Assembly: GCF_948329825.1 (NCBI RefSeq)
Contig: NZ_CAOJCM010000002.1
Location: forward strand, 987,677-1,051,676
Length of the DNA stretch: 64,000 nucleotides
Source: Paenibacillus sp. JJ-100
GTDB lineage: Bacteria > Bacillota > Bacilli > Paenibacillales > Paenibacillaceae
Direction of reading: 5' to 3'
This document shows, piece by piece, positions 27,380 to 36,305 of this stretch. How positions within the stretch are numbered: the stretch's first letter is position 1; each line of letters begins with the position of its first letter. The notes under the pieces were generated by a model. The model made no database searches, was not told the DNA's origin, and was given only the letters and a program-made list of their open reading frames with translations. Position numbers and translations under genes: made by a program.

Positions 27380-27393
27380 GTGACAGCCATCAC
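27380..27393. promoter_or_regulatory. Upstream Fnr/CRP-type box of nirBD
   Basis: GTGA-N6-TCAC (27380-27393), symmetric half-sites of the Bacillus Fnr/CRP consensus. It lies exactly 47 bases upstream of an identical-pattern box at 27427 and would be centred at -88.5 from the predicted transcript start. Confidence 0.55.
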
Positions 27394-27426
27394 ACTTCTT
27401 TTTATATGAATGATCTATCGTATTTA

Positions 27427-27468
27427 GTGAATTAAATCACATTATATATGAGGTAGTCATTGTATAAT
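27427..27468 (+). promoter_or_regulatory. Class II Fnr-type promoter of nirBD
   Basis: GTGA-N6-TCAC (27427-27440) with TATAAT at 27463-27468. With a transcript start near 27475 the box centre is at -41.5, the classic position for class II activation by CRP/Fnr proteins. No good -35 is present, consistent with an activator-dependent promoter. The transcription start is predicted. Confidence 0.65.
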
Positions 27469-27528
27469 TCAAATATAAGCCATTAAAAATGTTGGTAAAT
27501 GCACAGGTTTACCCAAGGAGGCACTCAC

Positions 27529-29958
27529 ATGAACGGAAACAAAGAAAAACTAGTTATCATAGGTAATGGTATGGCTGGAATAAGCACCGTGGAGCAAATT
27601 TTAAAATTATCTTCACGTTTTGATATTACGGTTTTTGGTACAGAACCTTACCCTAACTACAATCGGATTATGTTGTCCTATGTCCTGGAAGGCAGCAAAA
27701 CACTCGATGACATCGTCTTGAACGATCTTCACTGGTATGAGGAATATGGCATTACACTGCACACTGGAACAACCGTTGTCCGCATTGACGCAGAGAACCG
27801 TGAGGTTGTAACCGAGGACGGACAACGTGCTCCATACGACAAAATCATTATTGCAACGGGTTCAAGTTCGTTTATCCTGCCTGTACCTGGTCATGACAAG
27901 CAAGGCGTCGTCGGGTTCCGTGATATCGCGGATTGCAATATCATGCTGGAAGCAGCAAAAGCATACAAAAAAGCAGCTGTTATTGGGGGCGGACTGCTGG
28001 GTCTGGAAGCAGCCAAAGGACTAGTGCAACTCGGCATGGACGTTACGGTTGTACATCTGATGGATGATCTGATGGAACGCCAGCTCGATCCGCAGGCTTC
28101 TGCAATGTTGAAAGCAGAACTGGAACGTCAAGGAATTAAGTTCAAAATGGGAGCACAAACTGCCGAGTTGCTTGGCGGAGAACGGGTTGAAGGCATTCGT
28201 TTCACCGACGATTCTGTACTGGATGTAGATTTTGTAGTTATGGCCGTTGGAATTAAGCCAAATACAGCTGTTGCCCGCGAGAGTGGGATTGAAGTTAACC
28301 GAGGCATTATCGTAGATGACTATATGCAGACTTCTCTGAAAGACGTTTACTCTGTAGGTGAATGTACAGAACATCGTGGCGTCTGTTATGGACTCGTAGC
28401 TCCACTCTTTGAGCAAGGTATGGTTCTTGCAAAACATATCTGCGGCGTCGAAACTGCCCCATATGAAGGCTCTGTTGTTTCAACCAAATTAAAAATTTCG
28501 GGTGTAGACGTCTTCTCTACCGGAGAATTCATTGACAGCCCAGAGCATACCGTCATTTCGCAAAAAGACGACTGGAAACGTACCTACAAAAAAATTCTGC
28601 TCCGTGACAATAAAATGGTAGGTGCTGTACTCTTCGGTGACATTAATGATTCTGCCGAATTGCAGAAACTGATCAAGAACCAGACCGAAATGACAGAAGA
28701 ATTGTACAGTTCTCTCATGGGCACAGGTTGCGGTGGTCATAAAAAAGCGACGTCTGTTGAAACCATGCCGGAAGATGAAATTGTCTGTGGCTGTAATGGT
28801 GTGACCAAAGGTGCAATCGTGGATGTCATTACGAATCAGGGGATGACTACGGTCGATGAGATCAAAGCCTGTACGGGTGCAACCCGCTCTTGCGGAGGAT
28901 GTAAACCCGTCGTGGAACAAATTTTGCAGTATGTACTCGGAGATAACTTCACGGAGGGCGGCAAACAGGGAATCTGTAGCTGTACTACGCTTGGACGGGA
29001 TGAAATTGTAGCTGAAATTCGGGAAAAAGGGTTGCAAACGAGCAAAGAAGTGATGAACGTACTGGGATGGAGTCAGCCTGAGGGTTGCTCGAAATGTCGC
29101 CCGGCCATCAACTACTATCTGGGCATGATCTATCCAGATACTCATGAGGATGAAAAAGAATCCCGTTTCGTCAACGAACGCATGAACGCAAACATTCAAA
29201 AAGACGGAACATACACCGTTGTACCTCGGATGTACGGCGGGGTCACAACACCAGCCGATCTGAAGCGGATCGCTGATGTTTCGGTCAAATACGATATCAA
29301 AGCCGTGAAAGTGACAGGCGGTCAACGTCTTGATCTCATCGGTGTCAAAAAAGAAGATTTAACTAAAGTGTGGGCTGAACTGGATATGCCTTCAGGTTAC
29401 GCTTACGCAAAATCGCTTCGTACCGTCAAAACATGTGTTGGTTCCCAATTCTGCCGCTTCGGCACACAGGATTCGATGGCCATGGGAGCGAGAATCGAAC
29501 GTAAATTTGAACGACTGGATCTGCCCGCTAAATTCAAATATGCCGTGAATGGCTGCCCTCGGAACTGTGCAGAAGCTTGCACAAAGGATATCGGTATCGT
29601 TGGTAATGATGGCGGCTGGGAGATTTTTATAGGTGGTAACGGTGGTATCAAAGCAAGACTTGCTGACTCGCTCTGCAAAGTAAAAACGGATGATGAATTG
29701 ATTGAATTATGCGGAGCCATCATGCAATATTACCGTGAGACAGGTAATTATCTCGAACGTACATCCGAATGGGTGGAACGCATGGGGCTAGAGCATATCC
29801 GTTCGGTTGTTGTCGATAACCTTGAGGAACGTAAAGCGCTGATGGAACGAATCGAGTTTGCCCTTCAACATGTGGAAGAGCCTTGGCAAAAAGCGATTCG
29901 TGATGAGGAAGGTCAAAGTAAAATGTTCCATAGTATTGAAGTCACAGCTCGCCCGTAA
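27529..29958 (+). CDS. nirB: Assimilatory nitrite reductase large subunit
   Basis: NAD(P)H-dependent siroheme nitrite reductase, 809 residues from ATG at 27529 (CAAGGAGGCACTCAC upstream). Domains in order: FAD/NAD-binding (IIGNGMAGIS at the N-terminus; AVIGGGLLGLEAAKG near 160), two BFD-like [2Fe-2S] domains (CGCNGVTKGAIVDVI near 420, then CSCTTLGRDEI with GCSKCRP), and the sulfite/nitrite reductase half with siroheme/[4Fe-4S] cysteines (TCVGSQFCRFGTQDS near 635 and GCPRNCAEACTKD near 675). Reduces nitrite to ammonium. Starts the nirB-nirD-transporter operon. Confidence 0.97.
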   Translation: MNGNKEKLVIIGNGMAGISTVEQILKLSSRFDITVFGTEPYPNYNRIMLSYVLEGSKTLDDIVLNDLHWYEEYGITLHTGTTVVRIDAENREVVTEDGQRAPYDKIIIATGSSSFILPVPGHDKQGVVGFRDIADCNIMLEAAKAYKKAAVIGGGLLGLEAAKGLVQLGMDVTVVHLMDDLMERQLDPQASAMLKAELERQGIKFKMGAQTAELLGGERVEGIRFTDDSVLDVDFVVMAVGIKPNTAVARESGIEVNRGIIVDDYMQTSLKDVYSVGECTEHRGVCYGLVAPLFEQGMVLAKHICGVETAPYEGSVVSTKLKISGVDVFSTGEFIDSPEHTVISQKDDWKRTYKKILLRDNKMVGAVLFGDINDSAELQKLIKNQTEMTEELYSSLMGTGCGGHKKATSVETMPEDEIVCGCNGVTKGAIVDVITNQGMTTVDEIKACTGATRSCGGCKPVVEQILQYVLGDNFTEGGKQGICSCTTLGRDEIVAEIREKGLQTSKEVMNVLGWSQPEGCSKCRPAINYYLGMIYPDTHEDEKESRFVNERMNANIQKDGTYTVVPRMYGGVTTPADLKRIADVSVKYDIKAVKVTGGQRLDLIGVKKEDLTKVWAELDMPSGYAYAKSLRTVKTCVGSQFCRFGTQDSMAMGARIERKFERLDLPAKFKYAVNGCPRNCAEACTKDIGIVGNDGGWEIFIGGNGGIKARLADSLCKVKTDDELIELCGAIMQYYRETGNYLERTSEWVERMGLEHIRSVVVDNLEERKALMERIEFALQHVEEPWQKAIRDEEGQSKMFHSIEVTARP

Positions 29959-30021
29959 GCAAAATAACACGACAATAAATCAAAGTAGAGAAAAAGAATG
30001 GATATAAAGGAGTGGTTTACG

Positions 30022-30348
30022 ATGACGACCAAACAAACAGGCACGTATTTCCCGGCTGGGGCTATAGATGAATTTCTGCCACGTATTGGCAGAGTTGTAG
30101 AAATTGAAGATCTTCAGCTCGCCGTATTCCGTGCTTCGGACGGCACCATCTTTGCTGCTGACAACCACAATCCCCACCCTAAGGGCGGTCCGCTGGCTGA
30201 AGGCATTGTCTCTGGACACTATCTCTATGATCCGCTATACGACTGGAAAATCGATCTGACAACTGGGCAGGTGCAAGCACCAGATAACGGTCAGGTGAAG
30301 ATGTATCCGGTCAAGGTGGAGAACGACCAGGTCTGGATTGCTATTTAA
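30022..30348 (+). CDS. nirD: Nitrite reductase small subunit NirD
   Basis: 108-residue Rieske-fold partner of NirB, start ATG at 30022 behind AAAGGAGTGG. As is normal for NirD, the Rieske cluster ligands are missing: the first motif reads NPHPKGG and the second YDPLYDW, with no Cys. It lies about 60 bases after nirB. Confidence 0.93.
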   Translation: MTTKQTGTYFPAGAIDEFLPRIGRVVEIEDLQLAVFRASDGTIFAADNHNPHPKGGPLAEGIVSGHYLYDPLYDWKIDLTTGQVQAPDNGQVKMYPVKVENDQVWIAI

Positions 30349-30407
30349 CTTTTGCATCATATAACATTCGGGATTTAGATTGATGTTGATTAATGGGGGA
30401 AATCGAG

Positions 30408-31190
30408 ATGTATACACCAAGTGTTGAAGGAATTATTGAAGCTGCCGTTAAAAAAAGGGACCAGATGAACGCAAGTTTACCACGCTATATGGTTTCTGCC
30501 TTAATGGCAGGCGCGTATATAGGTCTGGGAATTATCTTGATCTTTAGTATCGGAGCTCCGTTACTCGCCGCGAATTCACCTCTGCAAATGATGCTGATGG
30601 GCATGTCCTTCGGACTCGCCCTGACGCTGGTCATCTTTGCCGGAGCAGAACTGTTCACGGGAAATAACATGTTTTTTACAATGAGTACACTCGCTGGACG
30701 AACTACGGTGAATGATACATTGAAGAACTGGGGACTCGTGTTTCTAGGTAATCTGATCGGTGCTATCCTGCTCAGTCTCCTCATTGTGGGCAGCGGCATC
30801 TTCAAAACCGCCACCCCGGATCATCTGTTGTTCGTTGTTTCTGCTAAAAAAATGAGTGCGCCGGTAACCGAGCTCTTCTTCCGCGGCATTCTATGTAACT
30901 GGCTCGTATGTTTGGCAATCTGGATGTCTTCCCGCTCCAAAGAGGATATCGCTAAGCTCGTTCTCATCTGGTGGTGCCTGTATGCCTTCATCGCTAGTGG
31001 GTATGAGCACAGTGTAGCCAATATGACTCTGCTGTCTCTGGCATGGCTGTTGCCTAACCACCCGGATACCATCTCTATGGCTGGCTGGTTCCACAATATG
31101 ATTCCGGTCACACTTGGTAACATCATCGGCGGTGCTCTATTTGTCGGTATGGCTTACTGGTTCACTTCACCAGTACGCAAAAAAGCGTGA
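30408..31190 (+). CDS. Formate/nitrite transporter (FNT) family channel, NirC-like
   Basis: 260-residue membrane protein with six or more helices of the FNT family; the loop regions AGAELFTGNNMFFTM and GILCNWLVCLAIWM match family signatures. Position after nirBD suggests nitrite import (or nitrite/formate exchange). Start ATG at 30408 with GGGGGAAATCGAG before it. A terminator follows at 31259. Confidence 0.92.
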   Translation: MYTPSVEGIIEAAVKKRDQMNASLPRYMVSALMAGAYIGLGIILIFSIGAPLLAANSPLQMMLMGMSFGLALTLVIFAGAELFTGNNMFFTMSTLAGRTTVNDTLKNWGLVFLGNLIGAILLSLLIVGSGIFKTATPDHLLFVVSAKKMSAPVTELFFRGILCNWLVCLAIWMSSRSKEDIAKLVLIWWCLYAFIASGYEHSVANMTLLSLAWLLPNHPDTISMAGWFHNMIPVTLGNIIGGALFVGMAYWFTSPVRKKA

Positions 31191-31258
31191 TGTCTTAACT
31201 CCCGCTTCCGCATTCATTTTGCTAATTTACAAAGTTATAGATCCGATCTGTTTTCTGA

Positions 31259-31304
31259 CAGCTACGGAATGCTGAACCTGATTCAGCAATTCCGTGGCTT
31301 TTTG
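31259..31304 (+). terminator. Terminator of the nirBD operon
   Basis: AGCTACGGAATGCTGAA, 5-base loop, TTCAGCAATTCCGTGGCT, then TTTTTG. A long near-perfect stem with T-tail. Confidence 0.85.
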
Positions 31305-31416
31305 ATTTTCCCTTTACCAATTTACATACAGTGCATATCTCTTTAATCTCTGGTTAACATAACAGAAGTATAGTCGGAGTATCGACCACCTAAACATGCA
31401 AAGGATGATCTCATCT

Positions 31417-32046
31417 ATGGGAATTCATACGTACTTCCGATCGCTGAACGATCTTGAACGTATCATTCGAACCCCTGGCAAATTCAAGTTCGAGGAACAC
31501 TGTGTATCTGCCCACTCCTGGAAAGTCGTGCAATACGCCAAAACACTTGCCGACATTGAGGAACAACAAGGCGTGAGCATTGATTGGAAGAAATTGTACG
31601 AGATTACCAGTAGCCATGATTATGGCGAAATATTTATTGGTGACATTAAAACCCCGGTCAAACATTACTCACTAGAACTTCGCTCCATGTTGCAGCAGGT
31701 CGAGGAAGGCATGATATCTCATTTTATCAATGAGAACATTCCTCCTGAATTTCAGGACATTTTCCGCAGACAACTTCGTGAAGGCAAAGACAACTCGGTG
31801 GAAGGACTCATACTGGAAGTTGCGGACAAGATGGATCAAGTGTATGAAGCATTTGCAGAACTGCAGCGTGGCAATACGGAAAAAGAATTCATCGTCATGT
31901 ACCGCTACGCATTGATCAAGATCAAAAACATCGACCTCCACTGTGTCCGTTATTTCCTGAACCACATCTTGCCTGACATTATCGAAGAAGGCATTCGATC
32001 CCCGTTTGATATCCGCAAAATTACTGAAGAAGCATTACAGCAATAA
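31417..32046 (+). CDS. HD-domain 5'-deoxynucleotidase, YfbR-like
   Basis: HD-family phosphohydrolase of 209 residues. Metal-site motifs: His in CVSAHSWKVVQYA (about 31), the HD pair in SSHDYGEIFIGDIKTPVKHY (about 68) and a late Asp in LEVADKMDQVYEA. This layout matches YfbR, which dephosphorylates dNMPs. The start is uncertain: ATG 31417 (MGIHTYFRSL) has AAAGGATG upstream, whereas ATG 31396 lacks a ribosome site. Transcribed alone, with a terminator at its end. Confidence 0.8.
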   Translation: MGIHTYFRSLNDLERIIRTPGKFKFEEHCVSAHSWKVVQYAKTLADIEEQQGVSIDWKKLYEITSSHDYGEIFIGDIKTPVKHYSLELRSMLQQVEEGMISHFINENIPPEFQDIFRRQLREGKDNSVEGLILEVADKMDQVYEAFAELQRGNTEKEFIVMYRYALIKIKNIDLHCVRYFLNHILPDIIEEGIRSPFDIRKITEEALQQ

Positions 32047-32049
32047 CTG

Positions 32050-32096
32050 AGCTCAGCCCATTCGGATTGTCTTGATCCATGGACAGAGCTTTTTTA
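32050..32096 (+). terminator. Terminator after the YfbR-like gene
   Basis: AGCTCAGCCCAT (32050-32061) pairs with ATGGACAGAGCT with two mismatches, followed by TTTTTT. Overlaps the last codon of the convergent response-regulator gene. Confidence 0.6.
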
Positions 32097-32858
32097 TTTC
32101 TGCTGCTGACGATACTCGCTCGGATACAGACCGGTTTTGTTTTTGAAAATTCTGCTGAAATAATGAGAATCAGCGTACCCTACAGCCCCGCCAATCGTCT
32201 TGATATCTATGTGCTCATATGCCACAAGCAGGCGCTTGGCCTCATTGATGCGGAGACCTGTCAAGTATTTCAAAGGAGTCTCCCCTGTTACCTTTTTAAA
32301 ACATTTACCCAAGTAGTCCACACTGAAATGCATCTGGGCCGCCATGTCCTGCAGCGTAATTTCATGCATATAATTTTGTTTGAGATACAGCTTGACGGCT
32401 TCCGCAATATCTTCCGCTTTCACCTGATCATCCAGCACGGCACTCACATGAGACAGGGAATCCGCCGCACTTCCCAGCTTCAATTCCATCGTATCCAGCA
32501 GGGTACGAAGCTGTTCTTCCGCCAGCGGTTTGAGCAGGTAGTCTTCCACTTTATAGTGAATGGCCTGACGTGCATATTCGAACTCATGATACCCGCTAAG
32601 AATGACAATTTTAACGTGCGGGTAGGCAAAATATAAATATTTAGCCAGTTCAAGCCCGTTCATCACCGGCATCTGAATATCCGTAATGACCAGATCAGGC
32701 ACCTTTTGCTCGATTAGCTGCAGCGCTTCCTGACCGTTTTTCGCCTCCCCAATGACTTCAAACCGCGGACTCAGCTCTGTGAACTTACGGGAGATGTTAC
32801 GACGAATTAACGCCTCATCTTCAACGATAAGTGTTCTGTATTTTCTCTGCATTTTCAT
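32094..32858 (-). CDS. AraC-type response regulator, YesN-like
   Basis: 254 residues. N-terminal receiver domain (TLIVEDEALIRRN; phospho-acceptor Asp in PDLVITDIQMPVMNG near residue 56) and C-terminal AraC helix-turn-helix pair (MHFSVDYLGKCFKKVTGETP; VGYADSHYFSRIFKNKTG). The intervening linker is short. Paired with the upstream sensor kinase, whose stop codon lies 38 bases inside this gene. Likely regulates the divergent sugar transporter. Confidence 0.93.
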   Translation of the reverse strand: MKMQRKYRTLIVEDEALIRRNISRKFTELSPRFEVIGEAKNGQEALQLIEQKVPDLVITDIQMPVMNGLELAKYLYFAYPHVKIVILSGYHEFEYARQAIHYKVEDYLLKPLAEEQLRTLLDTMELKLGSAADSLSHVSAVLDDQVKAEDIAEAVKLYLKQNYMHEITLQDMAAQMHFSVDYLGKCFKKVTGETPLKYLTGLRINEAKRLLVAYEHIDIKTIGGAVGYADSHYFSRIFKNKTGLYPSEYRQQQK

Positions 32859-34752
32859 ATGTTCCCCCCTGCTCCTTCCGAATGGAACCTCCGATACAAA
32901 TGCTTACACCACCGGTTGCTTTGTTTTCGATACACATCCTAGCTGCCGGACCATACCATAACTTCAAGCGAGCCCATATATTTTTGAGTCCCATCCCGTT
33001 AATCTCCAGTTCAGGCATGCGATCCACATTCTGATGTCTGCTGATATAGAGTTCAATGTGTTCATGCGCTTGGGGCTCTATCCCCGGGCCGTTATCTTCA
33101 ACATGAATCTGCCATGTCTCCTGTGTGATATCCAGTTCACCCGTGATATGCAGCTTCCAAGGGAGGGTATCACCGAGGCCGTATTTCATTGCGTTTTCAA
33201 GTAATGGCTGAATGATCAGCATTGGAATTTGAATATCCGTCATCTCATCAGGGATCGAGAAATCATAGTGCAGATCGTCCTCAAAGCGAATTTTCATACA
33301 TTTGAGATAGCGTTCACAATATTCAAGTTCCTGAGATAATGAAACACCGTTTTGGCTCGGTGCAGAAATATAACGAAGCATGGATGCAATATGACCACAG
33401 AACGCAACAATCTGCTTGTTCATGCCCTCCTCCGCCATAATGCTTATATTTGTAATGTTGTTGTATAGAAAGTGCGGATTCATCTGTGATTGGAGTGCCA
33501 GCAGTCTCGCATCGGTTTCCCGGGATTTAACGGCCATTTGGTCGTGAAAAGACTGCACAAGCTGCTGATTCAGCCGGATGAACGTATTATTCAGCTCATC
33601 CAACTCGCGGATCGAGCCAGGGTGCTCCAGCTTGAACAACAGCTGACCCGATTCCTGACCTGACATCAGGTCATTTTCGCCTGTCTTCTGGATAATGCGC
33701 TGGAGTCGATGAAGCGGCAGGGTGACCCTTTTCGAAATCAGATACGAAAGCATCAAAATAACAATCAAGGTAGCTAGCGCAGCGCCTGAAAAGATTAGTG
33801 CCATCCGGTTCAGATTAGCAAAAAGAGACTGTTTAGACTGCATGACAACTACAGTCCAGCCGGTTTCCTGCGATGTCATATACGTCATCATCTGCTTTGA
33901 ATCCGTAGAAGAATATGTAACCTCCTGCATCGTTTCAGGGGGTGAGGTACGATGCTGAATCAGCTTCATCTCTTCTGCATAACCAGCTGGAGCCGCATCA
34001 GCAGCAGGTGATGCTGCGGGAAGCGGGTATAACAATGCATCCCGCTCATCCAGCACATAGATTCGAAGTTCCTTATTACTCGCTTGCAGCTCATTCAAAT
34101 GCTGGAATAAATCATCCGCACGCTGCAAAATTTCAACTACACCCTGGCTGACATAATTGCCATCCTTGTATACTCGAGTAAGTGAGATGTACGGCTCATC
34201 CCTTTTGCCCTCTCCCGTAGGCATCGGCAACGCTTCGCCCTGCAGCAGGCGAATAACACGCCAGCCGCTCCGCTCCCACGTTTCTTTATACCAGGGACGC
34301 TGCTTCAAATCTACCGGCAGCTGTCCGTTAAACACCCCGGCCCCCAGCATTTTTCCATTCACATCGTAGATGTTAGCCTGCTTGGCTGTATTCGAGCTGC
34401 TAATGATCGCCAAAATGACGTCAATCAGTGTAGTTGTATCCTTATACAGCGCAGGGTCACTTAACATCGTCTGTTCAGCCCCCTCCGCAGGTGCTAGATA
34501 ATGGCTGAAATGCTCCTTGACCAGATTGGAATAAACGATGTTCATGGAGAAATTATTCATTTTCACAACTTCCTGATCCAGATGTCCAACGATAGATAGA
34601 CCCAGTTGTTTCTGCTGCTCTTCACTCCGCTGGCGAGTATCACTCGCGAGAAAAACATATAACAGCCCTGCCACAATAAGAGAAAAAATAATAAATACAG
34701 CTGAATAATAAGCAAACAAACTCTGCTGCAGTGTTCTGAACCGATAGCGCAT
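32821..34752 (-). CDS. Sensor histidine kinase, YesM-like
   Basis: 643 residues from ATG at 34752 (GAGGGGGATGGA upstream; earlier in-frame starts lack one). Layout: membrane helix near residue 15-35, a large extracellular Cache-like sensor domain, a second membrane helix near 305-325, HAMP, the His_kinase domain (QSQMNPHFLYNNITNISIM) and an ATPase domain (LIIQPLLENAMKYGLG; EDNGPGIEP). This class pairs with AraC-type regulators and senses extracellular sugars or peptides. Overlaps the regulator gene. Confidence 0.93.
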   Translation of the reverse strand: MRYRFRTLQQSLFAYYSAVFIIFSLIVAGLLYVFLASDTRQRSEEQQKQLGLSIVGHLDQEVVKMNNFSMNIVYSNLVKEHFSHYLAPAEGAEQTMLSDPALYKDTTTLIDVILAIISSSNTAKQANIYDVNGKMLGAGVFNGQLPVDLKQRPWYKETWERSGWRVIRLLQGEALPMPTGEGKRDEPYISLTRVYKDGNYVSQGVVEILQRADDLFQHLNELQASNKELRIYVLDERDALLYPLPAASPAADAAPAGYAEEMKLIQHRTSPPETMQEVTYSSTDSKQMMTYMTSQETGWTVVVMQSKQSLFANLNRMALIFSGAALATLIVILMLSYLISKRVTLPLHRLQRIIQKTGENDLMSGQESGQLLFKLEHPGSIRELDELNNTFIRLNQQLVQSFHDQMAVKSRETDARLLALQSQMNPHFLYNNITNISIMAEEGMNKQIVAFCGHIASMLRYISAPSQNGVSLSQELEYCERYLKCMKIRFEDDLHYDFSIPDEMTDIQIPMLIIQPLLENAMKYGLGDTLPWKLHITGELDITQETWQIHVEDNGPGIEPQAHEHIELYISRHQNVDRMPELEINGMGLKNIWARLKLWYGPAARMCIENKATGGVSICIGGSIRKEQGGTYENAEKIQNTYR

Positions 34753-34884
34753 TCCATCCCCCTCATCATCTTCATCATTATTTGCGTTTCTACAATGGCT
34801 TCGAAAATGTCCACCCATATGAACGCTTTTGTCTATTGAGCCCATATGGTATTCCAAGTAAAGTTATCCACATAAGAATACGCT

Positions 34885-34913
34885 TACATAAAGCGTTTAC
34901 GCAAGTCATAATA
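34885..34913 (+). promoter_or_regulatory. Promoter with LacI/cre-like dyad before the sugar-binding protein gene
   Basis: TTACAT (34885-34890), 17-base spacer, CATAAT (34908-34913). The spacer contains AAAGCGTTTACGC, a GCGT-TT-ACGC dyad (34894-34903) that partly matches the catabolite-response element. The position inside the promoter would suit repression. Moderate evidence only. Confidence 0.4.
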
Positions 34914-34939
34914 TGATCGAATTTTAGGGAGGTTTCAAC

Positions 34940-36241
34940 ATGGGAAAACGATTTCTTTTTTCGCTGACAAGTGTGCTGCTTCTCTCCACCCTGCTCATTT
35001 CCGGCTGCAGCTCAGAGAAAAGTGCAGAAGGAAATGGCAAGGTCACACTGACTTTTGGCACGAGCCAATCCGGTATTCCTCGAACGGGTATTATGCAAAC
35101 GATGGCGAAGCAATACGAGCAGGAAACTGGCGTCAAAATTGATTTTCAGGTGGTGCCTGACGCGCAGTGGCGTGATCTGATCAAGGTAAAGCTGTCATCT
35201 GGTGAAGCTCCGGATATTTTCAATGTGGATGTTGATCCGCTGAGCATGCCAGCCAATGTCAGACCAGAGGAAAATGCCATTGATCTGACCAATGAGGAGT
35301 TTACAGGACGGATGTCGAAAGAGATTCTTCCTACTGTAAGCCATAACGACAAGGTATACGGGGTTTCTTTTGCCCCTACGAAAATCTGGTATGTGTACTA
35401 TAACAAACGCATCTTTGCTGATCTGGGTATTGAGCCGCCTACCACCTATGCCGAATTCAAAGCGATCAGCCAGAAAATCAAAGATAAAGACATCATTCCA
35501 TTCTATCAAGCTCCGGCGAGCGGCTGGTACCAGGTGCTGCCATTGTTCGAAACGGGGCCGAATTACGAGCAACAGACCGCAGGAACCTACGAGAAACTCA
35601 ATAATAATGAGATGAAGGTCGCAGATCTGACCCAACTGAAGACGGTGATTGAACAATTAAAGGAGTTTGCAGATCTCGGGTATTTCGGCAAAGACTTTTT
35701 ATCCAATACGGTAGAAGCAGGCATTGAAGCTTTTGGTCAGGAGAAAGCAGCGATGCTGCTGCGGGTGCCAGGCACGGAAAAGGAAGTAGCGGAAGCTTAT
35801 CCGGCGATGAAGGACAATATGGGATTTTTCGTCATGCCATGGGGAGACAATCAGACGATCGGCGTCAATCCTGGCGGTTCAGCTGCCATGTTTGGTAATA
35901 AAAACAGTAAACATCCTGAAGAAGTGTTGAAATTTTTCCGCTGGATTACCGAGCATGATCATCTGCAGCAGGTATTTGACGGAGGAGAAGGAAATCTGAC
36001 GATTTGCTGGCCAGAGATCGAACCGAAACTGACACAGGACTATATTGATTATGAGAAAAAACATGAGAAAGGCACAGTCATGCAGGCTGCTGTGAAATAT
36101 ATTGATCCACAGTGGATGGACATTGGCAAAGACTTGTCAGGCATGTTTGCCGGAGCGATGACCCCGGAGCAAATCCTGCAAAATATTGATAAACGACGTG
36201 CCGAGCAAGCCAAGGTATTGAAGGACGAAAAATGGCAGTAA
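34940..36241 (+). CDS. Sugar ABC transporter substrate-binding lipoprotein
   Basis: 433-residue extracellular solute-binding protein (family 1). It has a lipoprotein signal peptide with lipobox LISGC (Cys near residue 23), then the mature fold (VTLTFGTSQSG; APDIFNVDVDPLSM; WYVYYNKRIFADLGIEPPTTYAEF). It probably delivers an oligosaccharide to the two permeases downstream. No ATPase gene is present, as usual when a shared MsmX-type ATPase is used. Divergent from the YesM/YesN pair. Confidence 0.93.
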   Translation: MGKRFLFSLTSVLLLSTLLISGCSSEKSAEGNGKVTLTFGTSQSGIPRTGIMQTMAKQYEQETGVKIDFQVVPDAQWRDLIKVKLSSGEAPDIFNVDVDPLSMPANVRPEENAIDLTNEEFTGRMSKEILPTVSHNDKVYGVSFAPTKIWYVYYNKRIFADLGIEPPTTYAEFKAISQKIKDKDIIPFYQAPASGWYQVLPLFETGPNYEQQTAGTYEKLNNNEMKVADLTQLKTVIEQLKEFADLGYFGKDFLSNTVEAGIEAFGQEKAAMLLRVPGTEKEVAEAYPAMKDNMGFFVMPWGDNQTIGVNPGGSAAMFGNKNSKHPEEVLKFFRWITEHDHLQQVFDGGEGNLTICWPEIEPKLTQDYIDYEKKHEKGTVMQAAVKYIDPQWMDIGKDLSGMFAGAMTPEQILQNIDKRRAEQAKVLKDEKWQ

Positions 36242-36305
36242 CAAGCAACAGATACTTTATATCAGGCGGGCGCTGCCCGCTTGTTCATTTGCACAGGAAG
36301 GACTG

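Noticed and set aside
28489..29325. Reverse open frame of 278 codons inside nirB
   Set aside because: Antisense to conserved iron-sulfur domains of NirB; no start signal.
30022..30348. Possible Rieske ferredoxin
   Set aside because: Cluster ligands absent and location after nirB identify it as NirD.
32079..32636. Forward open frame of 185 codons over the response-regulator gene
   Set aside because: Shadow of a gene with clear receiver and AraC domains.
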